A stretch of 64,000 nt of DNA. It comes from Rutpela maculata (lineage: Eukaryota; Arthropoda; Insecta; Coleoptera; Cerambycidae). The position numbers were made by a program, and so were the translations under genes. Where the stretch lies: assembly GCA_936432065.2 (NCBI GenBank), contig OW386286.2, forward strand, positions 18,101,179-18,165,178. The letters run 5' to 3'. The notes under the pieces are model-generated. The model was not told the origin of the DNA and searched no databases. It worked only from the letters and a program-made list of their open reading frames with translations. Numbering within the stretch: position 1 is the stretch's first letter; every line of letters starts with the position of its first letter. Positions 50,319-57,981 of this stretch are shown here, piece after piece.

Positions 50319-51209
50319 TTAATCCAGCGGTTCGATTATTTTACTTTCTAATAGTTCCTCTAAAATTCTATTTATTTCATTCGTATGACTTGAATTGCCT
50401 GCCTCCTGTGAAGCTATCAAAAGCCTAAGACGATTGACGAGTTCATTAGGATCGTCCCAATATACGTAATCAATAGCATTATCGGTGACTTGCATCATTA
50501 ATTCACCGCCTTTTACTTTACCAGGAGCACGTTGCCGAGGTTCGCGAGCGTAAAGCATCGGTTTAATAATATGCAGGTACTTCCAGCTCTTACTACCAGA
50601 CTTTTGCTTTTCAGAATCATAATTTCTCTTATGTGCGCTAGTCCTTTTTACAATATCAATGTACTGTTTCTTATCATCATAGTTATAGTGATGCGAACGT
50701 TTTTTAAATAGTAATTCATAAAGACCGCGAGTGCCCTGATACTCTTTATTATTTATTATTAAATTGTCACCGTCAAACTGAATGGCAGAATTTCCAATAT
50801 AATATTTATCTTCTTCGGGATTATATCGTACACCATATCGAAAATCATGTGTATTTTCAGTATCATGCATCATCTCAGATATATATGTTTTAGGCAGATC
50901 GCTAAATTTCTCAAGATACTTCTCATCTGACTGGTCGCCTTCTTCAGAGTCGACAATCGACGGTGACGGTGTAATATTAATATTTTTTTCATCCTCTGGG
51001 GGTTCAGACTTTTTCTTAATGTTTAAATTCTCATCCGTCTCAAGCTTGATATGTTTAGCTATTGAATGTAACGGTGCGGTGATTGGGGCAAAAGACTTTT
51101 CGATTTGCAGATCGTGCATTTTGAGTGCCTCTAATTTGCGCTTTACGGCTTTCCGAGCTTCGATAATTTTATTAGTAATGTCCATGTCGACAGGTGCGTC
51201 AGATAACAT
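50319..51209 (-). CDS. Polinton-conserved protein, DUF8207-like
   Basis: 296 aa from ATG. The N-terminal 110 residues are charged and acidic. The middle has KYYIGNSAIQFDGDNLIIN and GTRGLYELLFKK; the end has VYWDDPNELVNRLRLLIASQ, wording I recognise from DUF8207-type proteins of insect Polintons. The role is unknown; its position between integrase and ATPase is usual for insect elements. The promoter is at 51224-51255. Confidence 0.75.
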   Translation of the reverse strand: MLSDAPVDMDITNKIIEARKAVKRKLEALKMHDLQIEKSFAPITAPLHSIAKHIKLETDENLNIKKKSEPPEDEKNINITPSPSIVDSEEGDQSDEKYLEKFSDLPKTYISEMMHDTENTHDFRYGVRYNPEEDKYYIGNSAIQFDGDNLIINNKEYQGTRGLYELLFKKRSHHYNYDDKKQYIDIVKRTSAHKRNYDSEKQKSGSKSWKYLHIIKPMLYAREPRQRAPGKVKGGELMMQVTDNAIDYVYWDDPNELVNRLRLLIASQEAGNSSHTNEINRILEELLESKIIEPLD

Positions 51210-51223
51210 GTGTAATTATCAAC

Positions 51224-51255
51224 TGATTGAGATAGTAAAATCACAGGTATATATA
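51224..51255 (-). promoter_or_regulatory. Core promoter of the DUF8207-like gene
   Basis: On the minus strand TATATATA starts at 51255 and ATCAGTTG has its initiator A at 51224, 31 bp apart. The ATG is 15 bases downstream. Confidence 0.6.
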
Positions 51256-51921
51256 CTCGTCAAACCCCTTTCTGTATCGGCCATGTTTAATATCGCTATC
51301 TTTATCTATCACTAGGAATCCGTATTTATCTTTCCAGCATAACGAGCACATATGTTTGAAATCCTCAAAGCTCATATCGGTATTAACGTGATCGGAATAT
51401 ACATGTCTAAGATTCATGTCATCCTGCTTGAATAATATCAGTAAATTTGCATTGTCTCTTATCAGATGTTTCGGAATGCGGGTATAGGTCTGACAGAGAT
51501 AGAAGCTGTCTATCTGTTTATGCCGTCCCATGCTAAAGTAGTCACGCATCACACTTTGATTGTCGCAAGCTACGTCATCAAATATAAAAATGGAATTAAT
51601 TTTAGCTTGCGCAGGCGTCATTATTACATCGCTATCCTTGAATTCATGATATCCCACGATCGAGCCGAGTACTTTTCTAAGATATTCGTATTTAGGCTGG
51701 TAGAGAGATTTCGAGTAGACGTAAACATTCTTGAAACGCAAGCCGTGTGGATGAGTCAGCAGGCTTATCACGATGTTTGTTTTCCCACAATTTGAAGGTC
51801 CGCATATGATACACCTGATGCTGTCGGGTAACAGAGGACCATGTCTACTATCTTTTTTCACATGACTATCGAAATCGAGATTATCGATTTTCAGACTGTT
51901 ACCTGTCTTGATGAAACGCAT
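51241..51921 (-). CDS. ATP: FtsK/HerA-type DNA-packaging ATPase
   Basis: 226 aa from the ATG at 51921; the frame is open to 51930 but has no earlier ATG. Walker A GPSNCGKT at residues 41-48; Walker B SIFIFDDVA with the acid pair at about 115-116. Length and motifs fit the A32-like genome-packaging ATPases of Polintons and related viruses, which move DNA into capsids. The gene is divergent from the PLA2/capsid set and shares its promoter. Confidence 0.92.
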   Translation of the reverse strand: MRFIKTGNSLKIDNLDFDSHVKKDSRHGPLLPDSIRCIICGPSNCGKTNIVISLLTHPHGLRFKNVYVYSKSLYQPKYEYLRKVLGSIVGYHEFKDSDVIMTPAQAKINSIFIFDDVACDNQSVMRDYFSMGRHKQIDSFYLCQTYTRIPKHLIRDNANLLILFKQDDMNLRHVYSDHVNTDMSFEDFKHMCSLCWKDKYGFLVIDKDSDIKHGRYRKGFDEYIYL

Positions 51922-51930
51922 GATTGACAC

Positions 51931-51992
51931 TGAGGTATTTCCACCAGGAGTTTAAGTATAAATAGCTTTCGGTCACCTGTAACACCTCAGTC
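51931..51992. promoter_or_regulatory. Bidirectional core promoter with one shared TATA box
   Basis: TATAAATAG at 51957-51965 reads TATTTATA on the other strand. Rightward, TCAGTC has its A at 51989 (32 bp). Leftward, TCAGTG has its A at 51931 (33 bp). Both match the arthropod initiator. Leaders would be 29 and about 10 bases. It would drive the capsid set and the ATPase from one box. Confidence 0.6.
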
Positions 51993-52017
51993 TACTATTA
52001 CATGTGATAGAGGTAAC

Positions 52018-52761
52018 ATGGCTGTAAACGCTCTCATAAATAAATTACCTTTCGAAGCCCATATCCCTGGCTATCGTTTCTGCGGCCCGGGTACTAAATT
52101 AGAAAAAAGACTGGCGCGAGGAGATCGCGGAATTAATGGTCTAGATGAGGCGTGTCGTGACCACGACATACAATATTCTAAAGTCAATGATGTGAAAGGA
52201 CGGCATATTGCCGATAAAGAATTGGCAAAACGTGCTCTGAAGCGTGTATTTGCTAGGGATTCGTCCATCGGAGAAAGAGCGGCAGCAGCCGGTGTAGCAG
52301 GCATCATGAGTGCTAAAGTTAAATTAGGCTTGGGATGTAAAAAAAGAAAATGTGGCGGTACGATGACGTTTAAAAAAATATCCAATAAAATTCGTAAACT
52401 AGTACGTGGAGCTCCCTCTGTCGGGGATGCTATTAAAAAGGCCTCTCGTGCAGTACAGCGTATTAAAAAAGATAAAAAAATATCACCGATGGCTGCTCGC
52501 GTTATTCCTATACCGAAGACGGGTGGCGTTCTACCGCTAATACCAATATTTGCTGGACTTAGTGCTCTGGGAGCGCTAGCTGGTGGATCTGCAGGTATAG
52601 CGAAAGCTGTAAGAGATTCTCAGGCGGCAGCCTCCCAGCTTAAGGAATCTAAACGTCACAATCAGGCTATGGAGAGTATCGCCCTAGGTAAGGGACTCTA
52701 TCTTCGTCCCTATCGAACGGGACTTGGGCTATACATGAATAAAAACACCAACAGCAAGTGA
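52018..52761 (+). CDS. PLA2-domain capsid-associated protein, 247 aa
   Basis: Residues 17-54 hold a phospholipase A2-like domain: calcium loop YRFCGPGT (19-26) and active-site helix DEACRDHDIQYS with catalytic HD at 49-50. This is the layout of the domain in parvovirus VP1, where it breaks endosomal membranes during entry. A cysteine- and lysine-rich part follows (KLGLGCKKRKCGG), then a hydrophobic stretch at about 169-190 (GVLPLIPIFAGLSALGALAG) that could insert in membranes. Promoter at 51957-51989. It ends in TGA CTA G, in frame with the protease; see findings. It is probably a membrane-penetration protein; that role is inference. Confidence 0.8.
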   Translation: MAVNALINKLPFEAHIPGYRFCGPGTKLEKRLARGDRGINGLDEACRDHDIQYSKVNDVKGRHIADKELAKRALKRVFARDSSIGERAAAAGVAGIMSAKVKLGLGCKKRKCGGTMTFKKISNKIRKLVRGAPSVGDAIKKASRAVQRIKKDKKISPMAARVIPIPKTGGVLPLIPIFAGLSALGALAGGSAGIAKAVRDSQAAASQLKESKRHNQAMESIALGKGLYLRPYRTGLGLYMNKNTNSK

Positions 52762-53127
52762 CTAGTAAAATTACCAAATCGAGCGCTCACCGACGTGGAT
52801 CTGAAAAAATATGTTAAGATGTTAAATATACCTAATTTTCGAGGAATATTTATGCGAGACCGACTACCTAAACGCGTACATAAAATTGAGACGGGCATTG
52901 TGAACTTGGATAGTGATAGCGGTAATGGTACTCATTGGACTGCATACTTTAAGAACGGTTCGAAAGCCGTTTATTATGATAGTTTTGGTAATTTACAGCC
53001 TCCTCTCGAATTAATAAAATATTTAAATTGTTCTATTGAATACAATCACAAGCAGTATCAGTCTTATGACACAGTAAATTGTGGACATCTGTGTTTACAA
53101 TTTCTATATAATGCGTCATGCTTTTAA
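52762..53127 (+). CDS. PRO: Adenain-like cysteine protease (maturation protease)
   Basis: The frame runs from the TGA of the PLA2 gene to 53127 with no ATG before the conserved region. N-terminal helix (LTDVDLKKYVKMLNIPNF), then RGIFMRDRLP, then catalytic His in NGTHWTAYF, acidic residue in VYYDSFGN, and catalytic Cys in TVNCGHLCLQF, as in adenovirus-type proteases that mature capsids. The only ATGs are at 52819, after the first helix, and later. So it is made by readthrough of the TGA, a non-AUG start (GTG 52795), or in a shortened form. It is otherwise intact. Confidence 0.88.
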   Translation, partial: LVKLPNRALTDVDLKKYVKMLNIPNFRGIFMRDRLPKRVHKIETGIVNLDSDSGNGTHWTAYFKNGSKAVYYDSFGNLQPPLELIKYLNCSIEYNHKQYQSYDTVNCGHLCLQFLYNASCF

Positions 53128-53140
53128 GTCACGTTCATTC
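53105..53140 (+). promoter_or_regulatory. Core promoter of the minor capsid gene
   Basis: TATATAATG at 53105 and GTTCATTC with its A at 53137 are 32 bp apart. The box lies inside the end of the protease frame; the ATG is at 53166. Confidence 0.55.
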
Positions 53141-53165
53141 TCAGAGCTAACCTTGAAGCCGCAAC

Positions 53166-53867
53166 ATGTCTTGTACGTTTACATTATCCGGCAAATCATC
53201 TAATTTAACAGCGCACTTTTCCCCACCCATAGACCTTGAAGACGGCGCTGAATATTCGCTTGCTTTAATAAATTTCGAGGCGTATAACTCCATACCGAAC
53301 ATAGACGCTACAAATAATCATATATATTATGATACAGACGATAAGTTTATAAAAATTCCGGAGGGCTCGTATGAAATAGAAGATATAAATAATTACGTAA
53401 GAAAGCATTTTATTCAGAATCATGGTAACGATGGTCATATTTCTATAGTATCCAATAAAAATACGTTAAAAGTGGAAATAAAATCCAATAAGATGATAAA
53501 TTTTGAAAAGGCCGGCGGTATTGGCAGTTTGTTAGGATTTACATCTCGTCGTCTAAAACCGCTCGAGAAACATATATCTGATTTCCCGGCAAAAATTCAA
53601 AAAGTAAACGCTATATGCGTGGAGTGTAATCTCATCACGGGCAGTTACATGAATGATAGATCTGTACACATTATTCATGAATTTTTTCCTAGCGTGCCTC
53701 CCGGCTATAAAATAATAGAGTGTCCCGCTAATGCAATTTACCTACCGATTAATAAGAGGCATATAGATAGCATATCAATTAAGATAGTCGATCAAGACGG
53801 TGATCTTGTTAATTTCCGTGGCGAGGTCATCACGGTAAGACTGCACTTGAAGAAGAATGGGTCTTAG
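53166..53867 (+). CDS. Minor capsid (penton-like, single jelly-roll) protein
   Basis: 233 aa from ATG. Beta-strand-rich; GSYEIEDINNYVRKHF near the start, GYKIIECPANAIYLPINK and IKIVDQDGDLVNFRGEVITV near the end are the typical wording of Polinton minor capsid proteins, which form the vertices. The stop overlaps the start of the 44-aa ORF. Intact. Confidence 0.88.
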   Translation: MSCTFTLSGKSSNLTAHFSPPIDLEDGAEYSLALINFEAYNSIPNIDATNNHIYYDTDDKFIKIPEGSYEIEDINNYVRKHFIQNHGNDGHISIVSNKNTLKVEIKSNKMINFEKAGGIGSLLGFTSRRLKPLEKHISDFPAKIQKVNAICVECNLITGSYMNDRSVHIIHEFFPSVPPGYKIIECPANAIYLPINKRHIDSISIKIVDQDGDLVNFRGEVITVRLHLKKNGS

Positions 53868-53991
53868 TTTCCGAAATAGTTTAAAAGGAACACCTGCTCG
53901 CGCTCGAAACAGTTCACCTGTAACCTTCAAGGTGTTAACATCTAAAAATAGACGTTTTCTTTACTCTCTCGGTTACAAAGTGCTAATATGA
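53857..53991 (+). CDS. Small basic protein, 44 aa, between the capsid genes
   Basis: The ATG lies in the last codons of the minor capsid gene in another frame. The stop overlaps the major capsid ATG by ATGA (53988-53991). It starts MGLSFRNSLKGTPARARNSS and ends NRRFLYSLGYKVLI; the C-terminal FLxSLGxK pattern resembles other small Polinton proteins. The overlaps at both ends support a real gene. Role unknown. Confidence 0.55.
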   Translation: MGLSFRNSLKGTPARARNSSPVTFKVLTSKNRRFLYSLGYKVLI

Positions 53992-55199
53992 ATCCGAATA
54001 TTTTAAACGTGTTTGAGAAGCCTACGTTTGAAACCGCTATAACTAATTTTGAAAATCATAGTCATGGACCATATTCAATCAGAAATTTAAATAATAACGA
54101 CGAAATTCGTATACCCATTCAGCAGCAAGATGTGTATACTGCGCCGTATGCTAGTTCGCTGTATATGCGGGGCCGGTTACTTAAAGAGGATGGTACGGTT
54201 TCGAACACAGCGGTCTTTGATAAAATGGGGTTATTGTATCTGTTTGACGAGATACGATACGAAGTGAGCGGTAAAATTGTGGACAGCAGTAGAAATCCAG
54301 GCCTCGCGACTGTTATGAAGGGATATGCATCATTCACTCCGAATGACGCGAATCACTTAGAAAATGCTGGGTGGACTGATGTGGATGATAATTTTGCAGA
54401 CGAGAACGGTTACTTTGACGCATGTATACCTTTAAAAATATGTCTGGGGTTCGCAGAGACCTTTGAAAGAATTATTTTAAATGTCCGTCAAGAGCTGGTA
54501 CTCGTTCGCAGTAGTATTGATACAAACGCAATCATAAATCTTGTAGCCGATGAAAAGATTAAAGTAGAATTGGAAATCGTTCAATGGCGTGTACCACACG
54601 TGACTGTATCTGACGTTGAGCGATTAAAATTAATGAAATATCTAGAGAGGAATATCGATTTGCCTGTACCGTTTAGAAGCTGGGAATTACATGAATACCC
54701 CATGCTGATGGAATCGCAGACGCATACTTGGAATATTAAAACTTCGTCTCAGTTAGAGACACCGCGATATATTATTTTCGGCCTTCAAACGGGTCGTAAA
54801 AATGCAGTCGCTAAACGTATGAGTGAATTTGATCACTGCGAGTTGACTAATTTTAAACTTTTTTTAAATTCGGAATCATATCCCTATGATAACTTGAATA
54901 TTAATTTTGAGAAGAATTTCTGTGCTACTCTGTATGAAATGTTCTGTCAATTTCAGAAATCTTATTATGAAAAAGAAAATGAACCTCTGCTTACTAAATA
55001 TAAATTTAAAACTAAAGCTCCTCTGGTAGTTATCGACTGTTCGTGTCAGAATGAGGTTGTAAAGTCGAGTGCAGTGGACATTAGGCTGGAATTTAGCACT
55101 AATAAAAATATTCCGAAAGACACTGCTGCATATTGTCTTATAATTCATGATAGATTGATTTATTACAATCCTTTAACCAGTATAGTTCGTCCATACTAA
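53988..55199 (+). CDS. MCP: Major capsid protein (double jelly-roll)
   Basis: 403 aa from ATG. Regions such as YLFDEIRYEVSGKIVDSSRN, GYASFTPND and IILNVRQELVLVR are typical of Polinton major capsid proteins, which form pseudo-hexameric trimers in an icosahedral shell. It is followed after one base by the next gene (TAATATG). The frame is intact. A possible TATA-like TTTAAAAGG at 53880 with TTCAC at 53916 is weak. Confidence 0.88.
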   Translation: MNPNILNVFEKPTFETAITNFENHSHGPYSIRNLNNNDEIRIPIQQQDVYTAPYASSLYMRGRLLKEDGTVSNTAVFDKMGLLYLFDEIRYEVSGKIVDSSRNPGLATVMKGYASFTPNDANHLENAGWTDVDDNFADENGYFDACIPLKICLGFAETFERIILNVRQELVLVRSSIDTNAIINLVADEKIKVELEIVQWRVPHVTVSDVERLKLMKYLERNIDLPVPFRSWELHEYPMLMESQTHTWNIKTSSQLETPRYIIFGLQTGRKNAVAKRMSEFDHCELTNFKLFLNSESYPYDNLNINFEKNFCATLYEMFCQFQKSYYEKENEPLLTKYKFKTKAPLVVIDCSCQNEVVKSSAVDIRLEFSTNKNIPKDTAAYCLIIHDRLIYYNPLTSIVRPY

Positions 55200-55200
55200 T

Positions 55201-55701
55201 ATGTATATAATAGACGTGCAGGGCTTCCAGCATAAAAAGGAGTTAGCTTTTACATGTAAAGAAATTTCAATTTTTAATATTACCGATGTCTCGTGTGTAC
55301 ATCGGATAATTAAACCGACTGTTAGTTACGGGCTTCTTACACACAATATTCAGAAGCAAATTAATTGGATAACTGATCATGTGCACGGTCTCCAATGGTC
55401 CACGCCTTATGATAATCTCCGGTACGGCGACCTGCAGGACTTCATCGACAGCCACGTACTTGGGAGAGAAGCAAAAGTTTATGTCAAGGGACTGGAAAAG
55501 AAGCGATGGCTTCAGCATTATCTGTCTAATAATAATAATATTATAGACTTATATAATTGTAATAATATGAATAGTTTAATGTTAAATAATTTAGAATATC
55601 ATTGTCATAAACATATTAATAATCATTTACGCTGCTCTAGGCAGAATGTCTACTCGATATATCAGTGGTATATTGTAAATAAAGATAAGGATTTTGAATA
55701 A
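55201..55701 (+). CDS. Polinton-conserved protein, 166 aa
   Basis: It starts 1 base after the MCP stop. MYIIDVQGFQHKKELAFTCK at the start and VYVKGLEKKRWLQHYL at about 92-108 are landmarks; the C-terminal part has Cys/His spacing (HCHKHINNHLRCSRQNVY) that could bind zinc. It recalls a DEDD-type exonuclease start in which the second acid is Gln, but this is inference. An AATAAA lies at 55698. Role not known. Confidence 0.65.
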   Translation: MYIIDVQGFQHKKELAFTCKEISIFNITDVSCVHRIIKPTVSYGLLTHNIQKQINWITDHVHGLQWSTPYDNLRYGDLQDFIDSHVLGREAKVYVKGLEKKRWLQHYLSNNNNIIDLYNCNNMNSLMLNNLEYHCHKHINNHLRCSRQNVYSIYQWYIVNKDKDFE

Positions 55702-55827
55702 ACAAATTTATGCTAACCATACTGGCTTTTATTTCTGTATACATGTGTGCGTGTATGAATGACGAGTCGGGTGGGGGGCAGAGAGAGAGAAGTGGGGGGA
55801 GAGCTCTCGCCTCGAGTCAGAGCGCGG

Positions 55828-55840
55828 TGATCAGTTAGAC
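55828..55840 (+). promoter_or_regulatory. Possible initiator of the two-exon gene
   Basis: GATCAGTTAGACG at about 55829 matches the arthropod initiator (A at 55833), 17 bases before the ATG. No TATA box is seen at the expected place, where the sequence is GC-rich. Confidence 0.35.
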
Positions 55841-55849
55841 GTTGCAAAG

Positions 55850-56168
55850 ATGCACAATCAAACGGGGCTCAGAGAGCTGATAGCGGGCAATATTTGCCAA
55901 TGTTCGATGTGCCAAGTCCCACCGGAGGGCTGGAGGTACCTGGGGCTGCCTCAGCCCCAGGACCCCGTAACGCAACCACCACCACCACCACAGGAGATGC
56001 CCCGGCTGATGCTCTTAGCCGACATCATGAAAGGTATTTAAAATATTTTTTCTGTTTCGTATAACTCAATACTTATAGATATTTTTTTAAATTGTTACAG
56101 ACTCCATTGAACTCAGAATTTCTTCGGAGATTTGGAGAGGTCGATCTGTTAGCCGGCGAGACCAATAA
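55850..56168 (+). CDS. Probable two-exon small gene, about 82 aa
   Basis: Exon 1 is 55850-56033 and ends ATGAAAG/GTATTT. A 67-bp intron (56034-56100) ends ATTGTTACAG. Exon 2 is 56101-56168. The product has a CQCSMC cluster, a proline run after LPQPQDPVTQ, then a basic end (WRGRSVSRRDQ). Without splicing the frame stops at 56041. AATAAA lies at 56276. No family is recognised. A spliced gene inside a Polinton could be a host capture or a derived element gene. Confidence 0.5.
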
Positions 56169-56345
56169 ATTTCTTTTTTTAATTAACATACGATCTGCCC
56201 TCCCGCCGGATAGCCAGACCAGTGTTTTTATTATTTTATTAATTCTACACAATTTTAATTGTATTTTTTTATATTAATAAAAAATGTTATTAATAATCTT
56301 TTTTTTATTTCAATGAGTTGATAGCATCTCATACTTATTAAGTGT

Positions 56346-57075
56346 CTGAACAGCTCGAACAGCTCCAACAGCTCCAACAGGTGTAACAGGTACCGTACCT
56401 GTTACACCTGTTGGAGCTGTTGGAGCTGTTGGAGCTGTTCGAGCTGTTGGAACTGACCATATATAATACACGTATATGTATATGTATATGGGCTGCTTGA
56501 ACAGCTCCAACAGCTCCAACAGCTCGAACAGGTGTAACAGGTACCGTACCTGTTACACCTGTTCGAGCTGTTGGAGCTGTTGGAGCTGTTCGAGCTGTTG
56601 AAACTGACCCTATATAATACATGTATATGTATATGTATATGGGCTGCTTGAACAGCTCCAACAGCTCCAACAGCTCCAACAGCTCCAACAGGTGTAACAG
56701 GTACCGTACCTGTTACACCTGTTCGAGCTGTTGGAGCTGTTGGAGCTGTTGGAGCTGTTGAAACTGACCCTATATAATACATGTATATGTATATGTATAT
56801 GGGCTGCTTGAACAGCTCCAACAGCTCCAACAGCTCGAACAGGTGTAACAGGTACCGTACCTGTTACACCTGTTGGAGCTGTTGGAGCTGTTGGAGCTGT
56901 TCGAGCTGTTCAAACAGCCCATATATAATACATGTATATGTATATGTATATGGCCTGCTTGAACAGCTCCAACAGCTCCAACAGCTCGAACAGCTCCAAC
57001 AGGTGTAACAGGTACGGTACCTGTTACACCTGTTGGAGCTGTTCGAGCTGTTGGAGCTGTTCAAGCTGTCTCACC
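56346..57075. repeat. Array of five long hairpins (9-mer arms, 151/160-bp period)
   Basis: Five palindromes are centred at 56394, 56545, 56705, 56856 and 57016 in GTAACAGGTACCGTACCTGT (the last with G at the centre). Each arm has three or four 9-mers CAGCTC(C/G)AA or the complement. AT-rich spacers ATACATGTATATGTATAT end in GGGCTGCTTG and partly pair with TATAT before them. Spacing alternates 151, 160, 151, 160, one 9-mer apart. It sits between the rightward capsid set and the leftward polymerase set. Confidence 0.95.
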
Positions 57076-57191
57076 TGCCTCTCTCATGATCATCATGTCA
57101 GGATAGGTATTAGGAAATAAAAACACACATTTTATAAATAATTTAATTTATTAAATGTAAAAATATTTATATTACAATACTTTAATACTAA

Positions 57192-57929
57192 TTACAAAAA
57201 ATGTAGGCGAACTATGTCAAGCGTCTTAACATAATCTTCTAAGGTAGTGGATGGCCAGTGCCCGCTGTCTGGACCAGAGCTCCAACCAGTCGGCTGCCCA
57301 GAGCGACCTTTGGATATATTATCCTCCAGCCATTTTATTAGCTGCTTATGCTCTTCATTGAAATTAATATCTAATTTGAAATGTATATTATTCCTACCAA
57401 TTACTCGAAACAAAATTTCAAGAAATTCGTATTGTGTAAAGTAAGCTGCCTCGCAAAATGCTTTATTAATCGACCAATCAATACTTTTATAATTATCAGA
57501 AATATTTTTAGCCGGGTACGATTTCGAATAAAAATCAATTGACATATAATCATCATTACACGTTAATAATTCTTCTAAAAAAATTCTAAAATAACTATTA
57601 TTCGCGGCGGGATAATGTCTGTTAATTACTTCTCGTAATCGATACACGGTAAGGTGAGTAATACATTCTCTTTGGAAAATATATTCCAACTGTTGAATAA
57701 AAATATCGTTTTGAAGTTTTTTCGTAAATATTTTTTTCATTAAATCGAAATTAGAACTATCTCTTAAAGCCATCCAGTATAAAGCTTTGTCCGGTATAAC
57801 AATCTTTTCTAAAATTTTATGAACTAATTGATAATTACCCCGATTCAATGCATTTTGAATGTACCTCTCATATATGTCGCGAGTGATAAGTACAAGCTTG
57901 TACTGCAATTCTTTTTCTAACCCGTCCAT
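57192..57929 (-). CDS. Polinton protein of unknown function, 245 aa
   Basis: The start is the ATG at 57929; the frame opens slightly earlier without an ATG. The product looks all-helical with repeated amphipathic units (ALNRGNYQLVHKILEKIVIP, YWMALRDSSNFDLMKKIF), like helical-repeat proteins but without a clear ankyrin motif. Its C-terminal 40 residues are richer in G, S, P and W, coded by a GC-rich stretch at 57240-57330. It lies 53 bp downstream of the polymerase and may share its transcript. Confidence 0.6.
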   Translation of the reverse strand: MDGLEKELQYKLVLITRDIYERYIQNALNRGNYQLVHKILEKIVIPDKALYWMALRDSSNFDLMKKIFTKKLQNDIFIQQLEYIFQRECITHLTVYRLREVINRHYPAANNSYFRIFLEELLTCNDDYMSIDFYSKSYPAKNISDNYKSIDWSINKAFCEAAYFTQYEFLEILFRVIGRNNIHFKLDINFNEEHKQLIKWLEDNISKGRSGQPTGWSSGPDSGHWPSTTLEDYVKTLDIVRLHFL

Positions 57930-57981
57930 CGCGATCAAAGTCTCTAAAGTAAATGAATCCGAACGGCTACTGCCAAGCGCT

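Noticed and set aside
56346..57075. Regularly spaced repeats that could look like a CRISPR array
   Set aside because: The spacers are nearly identical to each other, the units are palindromic at 150-160 bp, and the context is a eukaryotic mobile element.
56310..57120. Overlapping open frames on both strands rich in LEQLQQ, SSNSSN or AVGAVGAV
   Set aside because: They are six-frame translations of the 9-mer hairpin array; all frames stay open because the repeat lacks stops.
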